Positions 17,758 to 25,253 of a stretch of 64,000 bases of DNA are shown here, piece by piece. The DNA is from Buttiauxella agrestis (GTDB lineage: Bacteria > Pseudomonadota > Gammaproteobacteria > Enterobacterales > Enterobacteriaceae): NCBI RefSeq assembly GCF_900446255.1, contig NZ_UIGI01000001.1, positions 3,064,763-3,128,762 on the forward strand. The letters are read 5' to 3'. The first letter of the stretch is position 1, and every line of letters begins with the position of its first letter. Both the position numbers and the translations under genes were made by a program. The notes under the pieces are model-generated. The model was given only the letters and a program-made list of their open reading frames with translations. It was not told the DNA's origin and did no database searches.

Positions 17758-18786
17758 ATGTTGGCAGGTTTAATCGGTTTAGGTTCAGTCATCGAAACAG
17801 CATATCTCCCGGCGCTGCGCCGCATTTCTCCTCCCTTGCTCGAATGTTACGGTTATGACGCCGATCCCGCGCGTCAGATTGACGGGATTAACCGTTGTGA
17901 TTCCCTGGACGCACTGCTGGCAATGCCGCTCGATGTGGTGCTAATCACGACGTCTTCTCTGCATCACCTACCCGTTCTTGAGCGCGTCTTGCAAAGTGAC
18001 GTGCCTGCTATTGTGGTAGAAAAACCGATCGCTGCCACGCTTGCACAACTTGAGACACTTAAAACTCTGCTCGCAAAGCCGCAAAATGCCGCCCGTGTTC
18101 TGGCTTTGGATCACTGGATGGTTCGCACTCAGGCGTGCAATCACATTCACAACATCAATGAAATAAAGTGCATCGAAGGTTTTTTACTCGAGCCAAGTGG
18201 TTTTAACGCCGCGGGTGAGCCAATTGCCCTGAATTTTGCTACCGGTGAAGCAGACACTCGCCAGTTGCATCACCCAGACGGCGTAATTGTAGATATCGGC
18301 ACTCATACTCTCGCCATGATGCGTGAAACCGTTCATGAATTAGGTGGCAATGACCAGCTCACCGTTGAACTCAACTACGCACGCGATCGCCTCGGGAATG
18401 CGATTGCAGCGGGGGATTTCACTACAGCGGAAGGTGAAGCGCTGTTAACCGGGACTCTCAGTGGTATTCCCTTTACGCTCCATCTCAACAAATATGCCGG
18501 GCCTGCTGGCGGTCAAAAAGGGATGCGTATTCATCTTCATGACGGGCAAATGATCAATATCGACCGTGAGGGAATGAATGAGGTGGTGGAAAGGATCTCT
18601 GAGCAGGGAACCGAGCGCAGTACCCTCGCCGGGCCGCTTTACGACCGTTGTTTACATGATGTGGTTTTTGGCGAACAAAGGCTGTTTTTGCGCACGCCTG
18701 ACGAAATACCCGCCTACACTCAGCGCCGCATAGCAGAAGTTACTGCGCTGCTGGAGCTGCAACAGCAGTTACGCGGTAGTCATTGA
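17758..18786 (+). CDS. Gfo/Idh/MocA-family oxidoreductase, function unknown
   Basis: 342-aa NAD(P)-dependent dehydrogenase-like protein. It has an N-terminal Rossmann motif (GLIGLGSVIE, residues 4-13), the family EKP motif at 88-90 (VVEKPIA) and a C-terminal Gfo-type DIGTH motif at 179-183, so the catalytic Lys and His positions look intact. TAGGA precedes the ATG at good spacing. It lies between iutA and ycfJ, a place where E. coli has no gene. Substrate is unknown. The family includes sugar and inositol dehydrogenases and the thiazolinyl imide reductases of siderophore synthesis, so a siderophore link is possible but unsupported by sequence. Confidence 0.75.
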   Translation: MLAGLIGLGSVIETAYLPALRRISPPLLECYGYDADPARQIDGINRCDSLDALLAMPLDVVLITTSSLHHLPVLERVLQSDVPAIVVEKPIAATLAQLETLKTLLAKPQNAARVLALDHWMVRTQACNHIHNINEIKCIEGFLLEPSGFNAAGEPIALNFATGEADTRQLHHPDGVIVDIGTHTLAMMRETVHELGGNDQLTVELNYARDRLGNAIAAGDFTTAEGEALLTGTLSGIPFTLHLNKYAGPAGGQKGMRIHLHDGQMINIDREGMNEVVERISEQGTERSTLAGPLYDRCLHDVVFGEQRLFLRTPDEIPAYTQRRIAEVTALLELQQQLRGSH

Positions 18787-18788
18787 GC

Positions 18789-18815
18789 AAAAGCCCATCT
18801 CACAAGATGGGCCAT
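18789..18815. terminator. Terminator between the Gfo/Idh gene and ycfJ
   Basis: GCCCATCT-CACA-AGATGGGC at 18793-18812. On the minus strand it is followed by TTTTGC, so it mainly serves ycfJ and may also stop the convergent oxidoreductase gene. Confidence 0.65.
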
Positions 18816-18827
18816 GATTTATAACCA

Positions 18828-19364
18828 TTAGATTTTATTCAAAACTAGCTGGCCATTGTTATCCAGCGGGATTTGCGTGCCAGGGTCTTTATCCATACGG
18901 ATTTTACCCTGCTGATCGCCAATGCGGTACGTCACGTCGTAGCCCAGCATTTTTTCTGACTTGTCGTAGATAGTTTTACATTTCTGCTGCGTGGTGGTGT
19001 AGGTGTCGCGATCTTGCATCGCACCTTGAACCTGATTACCCGCATAACCCCCGCCCAGAGCACCGGCTACCGTCGCCACATCTTTACCACGCCCGCCACC
19101 AAACTGATGGCCAATCACGCCACCGGCAACGGCACCTAACGCTGAACCGAGAATACGGTTTTCATCCTGAACCGGACGACGATGAGTCACCGCGACGTTA
19201 CGGCATTCCTGACGTGGTGTTTTTACCGTTTCCTTGATAGGTGTCGCTGACACCACCTGTGCGTACTGAGGGCCACGGTCAAAAACATTCATGCTGGCAA
19301 CCGCTGCCACACCCAGTGCTGCGGCCACACCGATACCTATACCCGCTAACATTGATTTATTCAC
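18828..19364 (-). CDS. ycfJ: YcfJ, glycine-zipper 2TM-domain protein
   Basis: Envelope protein with an N-terminal hydrophobic segment (MLAGIGIGVAAALGVAAVA) and a glycine-zipper region (LGSALGAVAGGVIGHQFGGGRGKDVATVAGALGGGYAGNQ, about 70-110). 178 aa against 179 in E. coli. Function is poorly defined. Start is GTG at 19364, read MNKSMLAG, behind a strong AGGAGG. In E. coli it adjoins comR; here an islet of about 4.5 kb separates them. Confidence 0.9.
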   Translation of the reverse strand: MNKSMLAGIGIGVAAALGVAAVASMNVFDRGPQYAQVVSATPIKETVKTPRQECRNVAVTHRRPVQDENRILGSALGAVAGGVIGHQFGGGRGKDVATVAGALGGGYAGNQVQGAMQDRDTYTTTQQKCKTIYDKSEKMLGYDVTYRIGDQQGKIRMDKDPGTQIPLDNNGQLVLNKI

Positions 19365-19530
19365 AGGACATCCTCCTGACTGTGCAATTGCTTACAATTT
19401 TGCAACCAGAGGGCGTATAAGACAAATCAGACAACGGATGAAAAGTGCGGATCCATAGGCTGAAACTATGTGTTTGAGAGAAATCCTAAGCATGAAATGC
19501 TCATTTATGGATTTTTATGCTGAAACGTCA

Positions 19531-19560
19531 AATAAAAAACCCGGCACGCTGGCCGGGTTT
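19531..19560 (-). terminator. ndh terminator
   Basis: On the minus strand AAACCCGGC-CAGCGT-GCCGGGTTT followed by TTTATT, just after the ndh stop. Confidence 0.85.
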
Positions 19561-19582
19561 GAGAGTCAATACTGAACTGAGA

Positions 19583-20887
19583 TTAGTGCAGTTTTAAACG
19601 CGGACGAATCACGCGGTTGATACTGCCCACCAGCATCATCAGGCCGGTTTTGAAATAACCGTGAAGCGCGACCTGGTGCATACGGTACAGGGAGATGTAA
19701 ACGAAACGCGCCATACGCCCTTCTACCATCATCGAACCGCGCATCAGGTTGCCCATCAGGCTACCGACGGTTGAGAACTTAGAGAGCGAAACCAGAGAAC
19801 CGTGATCTTTGTAAACATAAGATTTCAGCGGTTTATCTTTCATTTGCGCAAGAATATTGGTCAGCACCAAAGATGCCATCTGGTGTGCAGCCTGTGCACG
19901 AGGTGGCACAAAGCCGCCTTCAGGACGTGCGCAAGAAGCACAGTCACCAATGGCATAAATATCAGGGTCACGCGTGGTTTGCAGCGTAGGCTCGGTCACT
20001 AACTGGTTAATACGGTTAGTTTCGAGGCCACCGATATCTTTCATAAAGTCTGGCGCTTTGATGCCTGCCGCCCAAACCATCAGATCCGCTGCGATATATT
20101 CGCCGTCTTTAGTATTCAGGCCGCCCGCATCAGCAGAAGTCACCATAGTTTGCGTCAGAACACGCACGCCCAGTTTGGTCAGCTCGCTGTGTGCCGCCGC
20201 AGAAATACGCGGAGGTAATGCAGGCAGAATACGTTCGCCCGCTTCAACCAGCGTCACGTTCAGCGCTTCGTTAGTCAGCCCTTTATAGCCGTAGCTGTGC
20301 AGCTGTTTGACTGCGTTATGCAGTTCAGCGGACAACTCCACACCTGTCGCCCCGCCACCCACGATAGCAATATTCACTTTGCCGCTGGCGCCCAGATTCG
20401 CAGAATACTTAAGGAACAGATTCAGCATCTCAGAGTGGAAACGACGCGCCTGATGCGGGTTATCGAGGAAGATGCAATTATCTTTCACACCCGGTGTGTT
20501 GAAGTCGTTGGAGGTACTGCCTAGCGCCATCACCAGGGTGTCGTAAGGGATCTTACGCTCGGGAACCAACAGCTCGCCTTTGTCGTCACGCAGTTCTGAC
20601 AACGTCAGCGTTTTGCTTTCGCGGTTAATATCAACCACTGAACCAAGCTGGAACTGGAAATGATGGTTGCGGGCATGAGCCAGGTAGCTCAGTGCATCCA
20701 CCCCTTCATCCAGTGAACCGGTAGCCACTTCGTGCAGCAGTGGTTTCCATAAATGGCTGTGGTTACGGTCGATAAGCGTAATCTTCGCTTTCTTACCACG
20801 ACCCAGTTTTTTACCTAACTGAGTGGCCAGTTCAAGTCCGCCAGCACCACCACCGACAATGACAATCTTTCTTAATGGCGTAGTCAA
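19583..20887 (-). CDS. ndh: Ndh, type II NADH:quinone oxidoreductase
   Basis: Single-subunit, non-proton-pumping NADH dehydrogenase at the inner membrane face. 434 aa, as in E. coli. Two dinucleotide-binding folds: FAD at [18 protein letters not shown] (residues 8-25) and NADH at [18 protein letters not shown] (about 173-190). Also the motif IYAIGDCAS near 315 and an amphipathic C-terminal tail ([25 protein letters not shown]) for membrane docking. Start codon is TTG at 20887 behind AAGGGGG; E. coli ndh also starts with TTG. The 225-base upstream spacer should hold the promoter; I could not confirm FNR sites there. Confidence 0.96.
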   Translation of the reverse strand: MTTPLRKIVIVGGGAGGLELATQLGKKLGRGKKAKITLIDRNHSHLWKPLLHEVATGSLDEGVDALSYLAHARNHHFQFQLGSVVDINRESKTLTLSELRDDKGELLVPERKIPYDTLVMALGSTSNDFNTPGVKDNCIFLDNPHQARRFHSEMLNLFLKYSANLGASGKVNIAIVGGGATGVELSAELHNAVKQLHSYGYKGLTNEALNVTLVEAGERILPALPPRISAAAHSELTKLGVRVLTQTMVTSADAGGLNTKDGEYIAADLMVWAAGIKAPDFMKDIGGLETNRINQLVTEPTLQTTRDPDIYAIGDCASCARPEGGFVPPRAQAAHQMASLVLTNILAQMKDKPLKSYVYKDHGSLVSLSKFSTVGSLMGNLMRGSMMVEGRMARFVYISLYRMHQVALHGYFKTGLMMLVGSINRVIRPRLKLH

Positions 20888-21057
20888 AGTGACCCCCTTA
20901 AAATATTAACCAATTGTTAATTAAAGGTTATGAAAATAGCATTTAATTAACAACAAGTTACCTAAACAAACTCACTAATGTGACCAAAGAATAACATGGA
21001 TGGTGTATTGGTCATACCAAAATTGATATGCATCAAATTTTTATGCCGAAAAGATAA

Positions 21058-21091
21058 ACAAAAAGGGCCAGCACATGGCTGACCCTTTCAA
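21058..21091 (-). terminator. ycfP operon terminator
   Basis: Minus-strand AAAGGGTCAGC-CATGT-GCTGGCCCTTTT then TGTTTATC, about 25 bases past the ycfP stop. Confidence 0.8.
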
Positions 21092-21112
21092 AAACCGACG
21101 CTTCCGACCTAT

Positions 21113-21655
21113 TTAGCCCAGCGTTTTGAATGCTTTTATTCTCTGCAAATGTGGCGAGATATTTTTGAATTTATGGGTCTGTTCCTGATCCCATACAATT
21201 TCATAGTAATGATGCAACAGTTCTGCGGCACGTACATTGTCCAGCGCCTCGTCATTGCGTGACAAAATCGCCAGGCAACGATCGCGGTTTTTCTCGCGGA
21301 AATTTTGCACGCACTTGGTCGAAATATCGGTGTATTCCTCAGGACGATCGATTTTCCCTTCCATGTTCTCTTGCGGGAACAAATTCGGGTTAAAGATCAC
21401 CTGGCGAATATCACACAGGAAACCGATACGTTCTGCCCAAAAACCGCCCAGCCCGACGCCGCAAATCAGCGGGCGCTCATCGGCACTGAGTTGCAGCATC
21501 TTGTCGACTTCTTTGAGCAGATGCTGCATGTCGTGTTTCGGATGCCGCGTGCTGTAACTGATAAGCCGCACGTCCGGGTCGATAAACTGGAGTTGCAGCA
21601 CCTTTTCATGGTTACCGGGACTGTTGGAGTCGAAACCGTGTAAATAGATAATCAT
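21113..21655 (-). CDS. ycfP: YcfP, UPF0227 alpha/beta-hydrolase-fold protein
   Basis: 180-aa cytoplasmic protein of the UPF0227 family, almost identical in length and sequence to E. coli YcfP. It begins [19 protein letters not shown] like an alpha/beta hydrolase. The expected nucleophile elbow reads GVGLGGFW, so the usual serine is not there, as in the E. coli protein. Function unknown. Last gene of the hinT-ycfL-lpoB-thiK-nagZ-ycfP string, 42 bases after nagZ. ATG at 21655. Confidence 0.92.
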   Translation of the reverse strand: MIIYLHGFDSNSPGNHEKVLQLQFIDPDVRLISYSTRHPKHDMQHLLKEVDKMLQLSADERPLICGVGLGGFWAERIGFLCDIRQVIFNPNLFPQENMEGKIDRPEEYTDISTKCVQNFREKNRDRCLAILSRNDEALDNVRAAELLHHYYEIVWDQEQTHKFKNISPHLQRIKAFKTLG

Positions 21656-21697
21656 TGCATCCTCACCACACGAATTCAGGCCAGTTGGCCCGAGGAG

Positions 21698-22723
21698 TTA
21701 AAGACCCGCCTTGTGGGCTTGCCACTGCTCATGCAGCGCCTCAAGTTGCTGGTTTGCTTCCTTCCAGCGCGCTGACGACATCAGCTCCTGGCGGGTAAAT
21801 GAACCTTTATGATACAAACCTGTAACACGCTCTGCTTTGACCGGCGACAGGTTATCTAACACGCTAACCGCACCATTACGATTATTGCAGACCAGGATCA
21901 TATCGCAACCTGCATCCAGTGACGCCTGCCCACGTTCAGCGTAGCTGCCCATAATCGCCGCGCCTTCCATCGACAAATCGTCAGAGAAGATAACGCCATT
22001 AAAGCCAAGTTCGCCACGCAAAACGGTTTTCAGCCAGTGCGGGGAACCGCTGGCCGGACGAGGGTCAACATCGGTGTAGATAACATGCGCGGGCATGATG
22101 GCATCGAGTTTGTTATCGGTAATCAGCGTACGGAAAATCTGCATATCGTGTTCACGAATCAGCGCTTCATCACGCGGGTCGCGCGGGGTTTCTTTGTGCG
22201 AATCGGCGGTGACTGCACCGTGACCAGGGAAATGCTTACCGGTCGTTTTCATGCCAGCCGCGTGCATACCGTCGATAAAGCGGGTTGCCATCGCCAACGC
22301 TTTTCGCGGATCTTCATGGTACGAACGCTCGCCAATGGCAGCGCTAATATGGCCAATGTCCAAAACGGGCGCGAAACTGATGTCGATATCCATGGCAATC
22401 ATTTCACTCGCCATCAACCAGCCTGCTTCCTCCGCCAGTTTACCGCCCTGCTCCAGACCGTGAATGGCAGCAAAAGATTGCGCGGCAGGTAGAAGCGTAA
22501 AGCCTTCGCGGAAACGCTGAACGCGCCCGCCTTCCTGGTCAACGGCCACCACCAGACGATTGCGCGAGGCTTCGCGGATTTGGCGCACCAGTTCACGCAG
22601 TTGCTCGGGGTCGTGATAGTTGCGGGTAAACAGAATCAGCCCACCGACCAGCGGGTGTTTCAGAATTTCGCGCTCTTCGGCATCCAGCTCAAAGCCTGCC
22701 ACATCTAACATTACCGGACCCAC
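21698..22723 (-). CDS. nagZ: NagZ, beta-N-acetylhexosaminidase
   Basis: Cytoplasmic GH3 enzyme that removes GlcNAc from anhydromuropeptides in cell-wall recycling. Its product pool controls AmpC induction in species that have ampR-ampC. 341 aa, as in E. coli. It shows [14 protein letters not shown], the GH3 His/Asp motif [18 protein letters not shown] and [10 protein letters not shown] containing the nucleophile Asp. Start is GTG at 22723 ([13 protein letters not shown]) behind AGAGAGG; the same codon is used in E. coli. 15 bases after thiK. Confidence 0.95.
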   Translation of the reverse strand: MGPVMLDVAGFELDAEEREILKHPLVGGLILFTRNYHDPEQLRELVRQIREASRNRLVVAVDQEGGRVQRFREGFTLLPAAQSFAAIHGLEQGGKLAEEAGWLMASEMIAMDIDISFAPVLDIGHISAAIGERSYHEDPRKALAMATRFIDGMHAAGMKTTGKHFPGHGAVTADSHKETPRDPRDEALIREHDMQIFRTLITDNKLDAIMPAHVIYTDVDPRPASGSPHWLKTVLRGELGFNGVIFSDDLSMEGAAIMGSYAERGQASLDAGCDMILVCNNRNGAVSVLDNLSPVKAERVTGLYHKGSFTRQELMSSARWKEANQQLEALHEQWQAHKAGL

Positions 22724-22738
22724 ATCTACCTCTCTTAA

Positions 22739-23569
22739 TTAGTTCTTTTCCCGCAGTTGGCTCCAGGCCTCATCTGCAAGAGTTATAAATGTTTTGTCTT
22801 GTGTTTGCCGCCAGCGGCATTCGTACCACGATGCCATCAGCATCATTACCCATGGCCGCCATCGCGCTGCCTGCCGGGTTAATGTTTCCAGCGGAATATG
22901 GCTCCATTGCGCATAGGCGCGTATCAGTGAATCATCACAGATATTATTGGCCGCCATAGTGGCCGCGAGCTCCAGCGCAACATCGCCATCACCCGCATAT
23001 TCCCAGTCAATGAGTTTAAGCCCTTGCGGTTGGTGCACAAGATTCCCGGCATGAACGTCCATATGCAGTGGTGCCAGGCGCAGCGGCTTAGGTTCGCCTT
23101 GCCGCTTCATCTTTTTAAGCAACCGCAGCCAACTCACACGTTTTCGCTCAGGGGCAGCCATTAACCAGTAGTATTCAAGCAACGGCAACAGGCTGATTCG
23201 CCAGCCAAAGCAGCTTTGTTGATGTAAATCATACAGCAAGGCACTGAGCGATTGCAGTGAGGGAAGTTGGGATTTTACCTCGCCGGTTTGCCATTCGACG
23301 ATTAACCAACCGTCAGCCAGACAAACGGGTCGCGGCGCAATACGTCGAGGCATTCGGTTCAGCGCGCGAAAGTGCCGAGAGAGCGAAACGCCCGGCTGCG
23401 GAGATGCAAGCTGGTGACGAGCGACGTACTCGCGCCCTCCGACGTTGAAATGTACGCTGCCACCACTCAATCCTTCGAGCGCAGAAAAGCAACCGGCGGC
23501 CTGAGCCGCCGGAAGATACTGAGCAATCACACTTTGCAGCGTGGCATTATTGAGTCTGTTGTACCGCAC
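22739..23569 (-). CDS. thiK: ThiK, thiamine kinase
   Basis: APH/choline-kinase-fold enzyme that phosphorylates salvaged thiamine. Catalytic loop LHMDVHAGNLVH and metal-binding LIDWEYAGDGD are clear, as is the N-terminal GLSGGSVHF. There is no ATG start. I prefer GTG at 23569, which follows AGGA by five bases and gives 276 aa against 274 in E. coli. GTG at 23593 would give 284 aa. Either way the gene starts inside the last codons of lpoB, so translation is probably coupled. Confidence 0.88.
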   Translation of the reverse strand: MRYNRLNNATLQSVIAQYLPAAQAAGCFSALEGLSGGSVHFNVGGREYVARHQLASPQPGVSLSRHFRALNRMPRRIAPRPVCLADGWLIVEWQTGEVKSQLPSLQSLSALLYDLHQQSCFGWRISLLPLLEYYWLMAAPERKRVSWLRLLKKMKRQGEPKPLRLAPLHMDVHAGNLVHQPQGLKLIDWEYAGDGDVALELAATMAANNICDDSLIRAYAQWSHIPLETLTRQAARWRPWVMMLMASWYECRWRQTQDKTFITLADEAWSQLREKN

Positions 23570-24188
23570 CGTTTCCTGACCAAATAATTTCACCTGTCTG
23601 TACCAGCATCAACTGCATTTTCAGCGTTGGAGCATTCACATTACCGCTGGCATTGCTGTAAAGCACATATTGAGCGCCCACTTTACGGGCAATACCAATC
23701 GCTTTACTGCGCGAACCCAGGCTGTCCTGCGGCGATAACCCCAGTTCCTGTTTCGCTATTGAAAGTTGTTGAGCAGAAACAAGGGTAAATTTAGTGTTGT
23801 TCGCCAACGCGCCGCGTAAAGCTTCAGTTGCTTTACTGGTTTGCAGCGAGCCATTGGTGTGATTGTTTACGCTGTCCACCAGCAGAACGCCGCCTGCGGT
23901 AACGCCATCGGCTTGCAGCATTTTACCCACCATCGGCTGCATGGCGCTGCCCCAGTCGTAAGTACGGACTTTTGGCGTTGCAGGAATGGTCGGCTGTGGT
24001 TGCTCAATTGGTCCTGGTTGAGTCGGTACAGTGGGCACCGTTGGGACGGTTGGCACCGGCTCGATCGGCTGCTGTGGACCTGGTTTAACTTCTTCCACAG
24101 GCGCTGGAGCTTCACCACGGTTAATACACCCGGATAAAATCATCGCCGCAGCGAGAATAACCAGATATCGATAGATTCCCTTAATCAA
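23547..24188 (-). CDS. lpoB: LpoB, outer-membrane lipoprotein activator of PBP1B
   Basis: Lipoprotein that reaches from the outer membrane to stimulate the peptidoglycan synthase PBP1B (MrcB). Lipobox ILSGC with the modified Cys at 21, then a Pro/Val/Thr-rich linker (about 28-70) with VPTVPTVPT-type repeats, then the globular domain containing SNASGNVNAPTLKMQLMLVQTGEIIWSG. 213 aa, same as E. coli. Start is TTG at 24188 with GGGGTG upstream. Ten bases after ycfL; the 3' end overlaps the start of thiK. Confidence 0.93.
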   Translation of the reverse strand: MIKGIYRYLVILAAAMILSGCINRGEAPAPVEEVKPGPQQPIEPVPTVPTVPTVPTQPGPIEQPQPTIPATPKVRTYDWGSAMQPMVGKMLQADGVTAGGVLLVDSVNNHTNGSLQTSKATEALRGALANNTKFTLVSAQQLSIAKQELGLSPQDSLGSRSKAIGIARKVGAQYVLYSNASGNVNAPTLKMQLMLVQTGEIIWSGNGAVQQTQ

Positions 24189-24198
24189 AATTCACCCC

Positions 24199-24573
24199 TT
24201 ATAAAGAGAGATAAAGACGGACTTTACGTGCGTCTGGATAACTGGCTATAGATGACACCGAAACGCTGGATTTCGCCGGTAGCGTTATCGTGCGCGGTTG
24301 TTCCAGAGGATGAATCTCCAACCCCTTCGCGTCATACCAATAAAAACGATAGTTGATGATGACCGGCTTCGACTGCTCATTATACAACTGACTGCGTGAA
24401 ACAGTGGCGCCGTTGTCACTTGAAATTTCAGGACTTTCAGCACTGATACCCGCCGCCAACACCGACGCTTCCATCACCAGTGTTTGCCTGTCGTTGACAG
24501 GAATGGCAGGTTTGGAGCTGCATCCCACCATCAGCACAAGGGAAAGAAGCATTAACAGCGGGTTAGTTTTCAT
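24199..24573 (-). CDS. ycfL: YcfL, DUF1425 lipoprotein
   Basis: Small predicted lipoprotein of unknown function. Signal sequence MKTNPLLMLLSLVLMVGC puts the lipidated Cys at 18, followed by SSKPAIPVNDRQTLVMEASVLAAGISAE, as in E. coli YcfL. 124 aa from the ATG at 24573, which has AAGGA eight bases upstream. A longer frame back into hinT has no homology. Four bases after hinT, so it is operonic with it and with lpoB. Confidence 0.88.
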   Translation of the reverse strand: MKTNPLLMLLSLVLMVGCSSKPAIPVNDRQTLVMEASVLAAGISAESPEISSDNGATVSRSQLYNEQSKPVIINYRFYWYDAKGLEIHPLEQPRTITLPAKSSVSVSSIASYPDARKVRLYLSL

Positions 24574-24577
24574 TAAC

Positions 24578-24934
24578 TTATCCTTTATGCGCCAGCATTG
24601 GCCCAAGCACGCGGCCACCGAGCAGATGCATATGTATGTGGTAAACCTCTTGCCCGCCGTGACGATTACAATTCATGATCAATCGATAACCGTCTTCGGC
24701 AATCCCTTCCTGCTCTGCAATTTTAGCTGCAACCGTTAACATGCGCCCTAAAGCCAGCTCATGTTCTGCGGTGACATCATTTACCGTTGGGATCAGGATA
24801 TTAGGAATAATAAGGATGTGGGTAGGTGCCTGCGGCGATATATCCCGGAATGCAGTCACTAGATCATCTTGATAAACGATATCTGCCGGAATTTCGCGGC
24901 GGATAATTTTGCTGAAAATGGTTTCTTCGGCCAT
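24578..24934 (-). CDS. hinT: HinT, HIT-family purine nucleoside phosphoramidase
   Basis: Hydrolyses AMP-lysine-type phosphoramidates and aminoacyl adenylates. The histidine-triad motif HIHMHLLGG is at about 99-107 in a 118-aa protein (E. coli 119). The N-terminus [24 protein letters not shown] is typical. ATG at 24934. First gene of the run down to ycfP. Confidence 0.96.
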   Translation of the reverse strand: MAEETIFSKIIRREIPADIVYQDDLVTAFRDISPQAPTHILIIPNILIPTVNDVTAEHELALGRMLTVAAKIAEQEGIAEDGYRLIMNCNRHGGQEVYHIHMHLLGGRVLGPMLAHKG

Positions 24935-25253
24935 GACGTTACCTTTATTTATTCATTGTGTGACGGGCATAACGTAAGAGTATGAGCGAGTTACTCACTC
25001 TCTTTCAACCATAAGCCAGTAATTCTTTATCACACTTCAGGTCACGAACTTGCCTTACGCACCGTAAATCCCTCCTCAATACAGGTTTAAAACAACATTT
25101 CATTTGTAGAGTAACAAATGTTTACACCATTCATATGAATGCGTATATTTCTCATTTGCATTTTCATTCATATATTGTATGCAAAAAACGCTGTACTCCG
25201 TGACCGGATTCCACTGGCACAGGGACGCAACTTCCAACATCCATTAAGGGTTT
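24935..25253. other. Divergent intergenic region hinT/fhuE
   Basis: 319 bases without a gene. It contains a perfect palindrome ATTCATATGAAT (25129-25140), a weak Fur-like stretch (25141-25159) and a possible fhuE promoter (TTGCAT at 25156-25161 and TATGCA near 25178). AAGGG precedes fhuE. The hinT-side promoter is not obvious. Confidence 0.5.
25141..25159. promoter_or_regulatory. Weak Fur-like box upstream of fhuE
   Basis: The minus strand GCAAATGAGAAATATACGC matches the Fur consensus at about 11 of 19 positions and overlaps the candidate fhuE -35. Fur control is expected from E. coli fhuE, but this match is poor. Confidence 0.35.

Noticed and set aside
14341-18790. Mobile element or genomic island boundaries around the iutA islet
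   Set aside because: No transposase, integrase, tRNA gene, or flanking direct repeats could be seen; only terminator hairpins lie at the edges.
20888-21057. FNR sites upstream of ndh, as known in E. coli
   Set aside because: No TTGAT-N4-ATCAA match good enough to report was found by eye.
22739-23593. Thiamine pyrophosphate riboswitch near thiK
   Set aside because: thiK starts inside lpoB and has no leader of its own; no riboswitch-like sequence is present.
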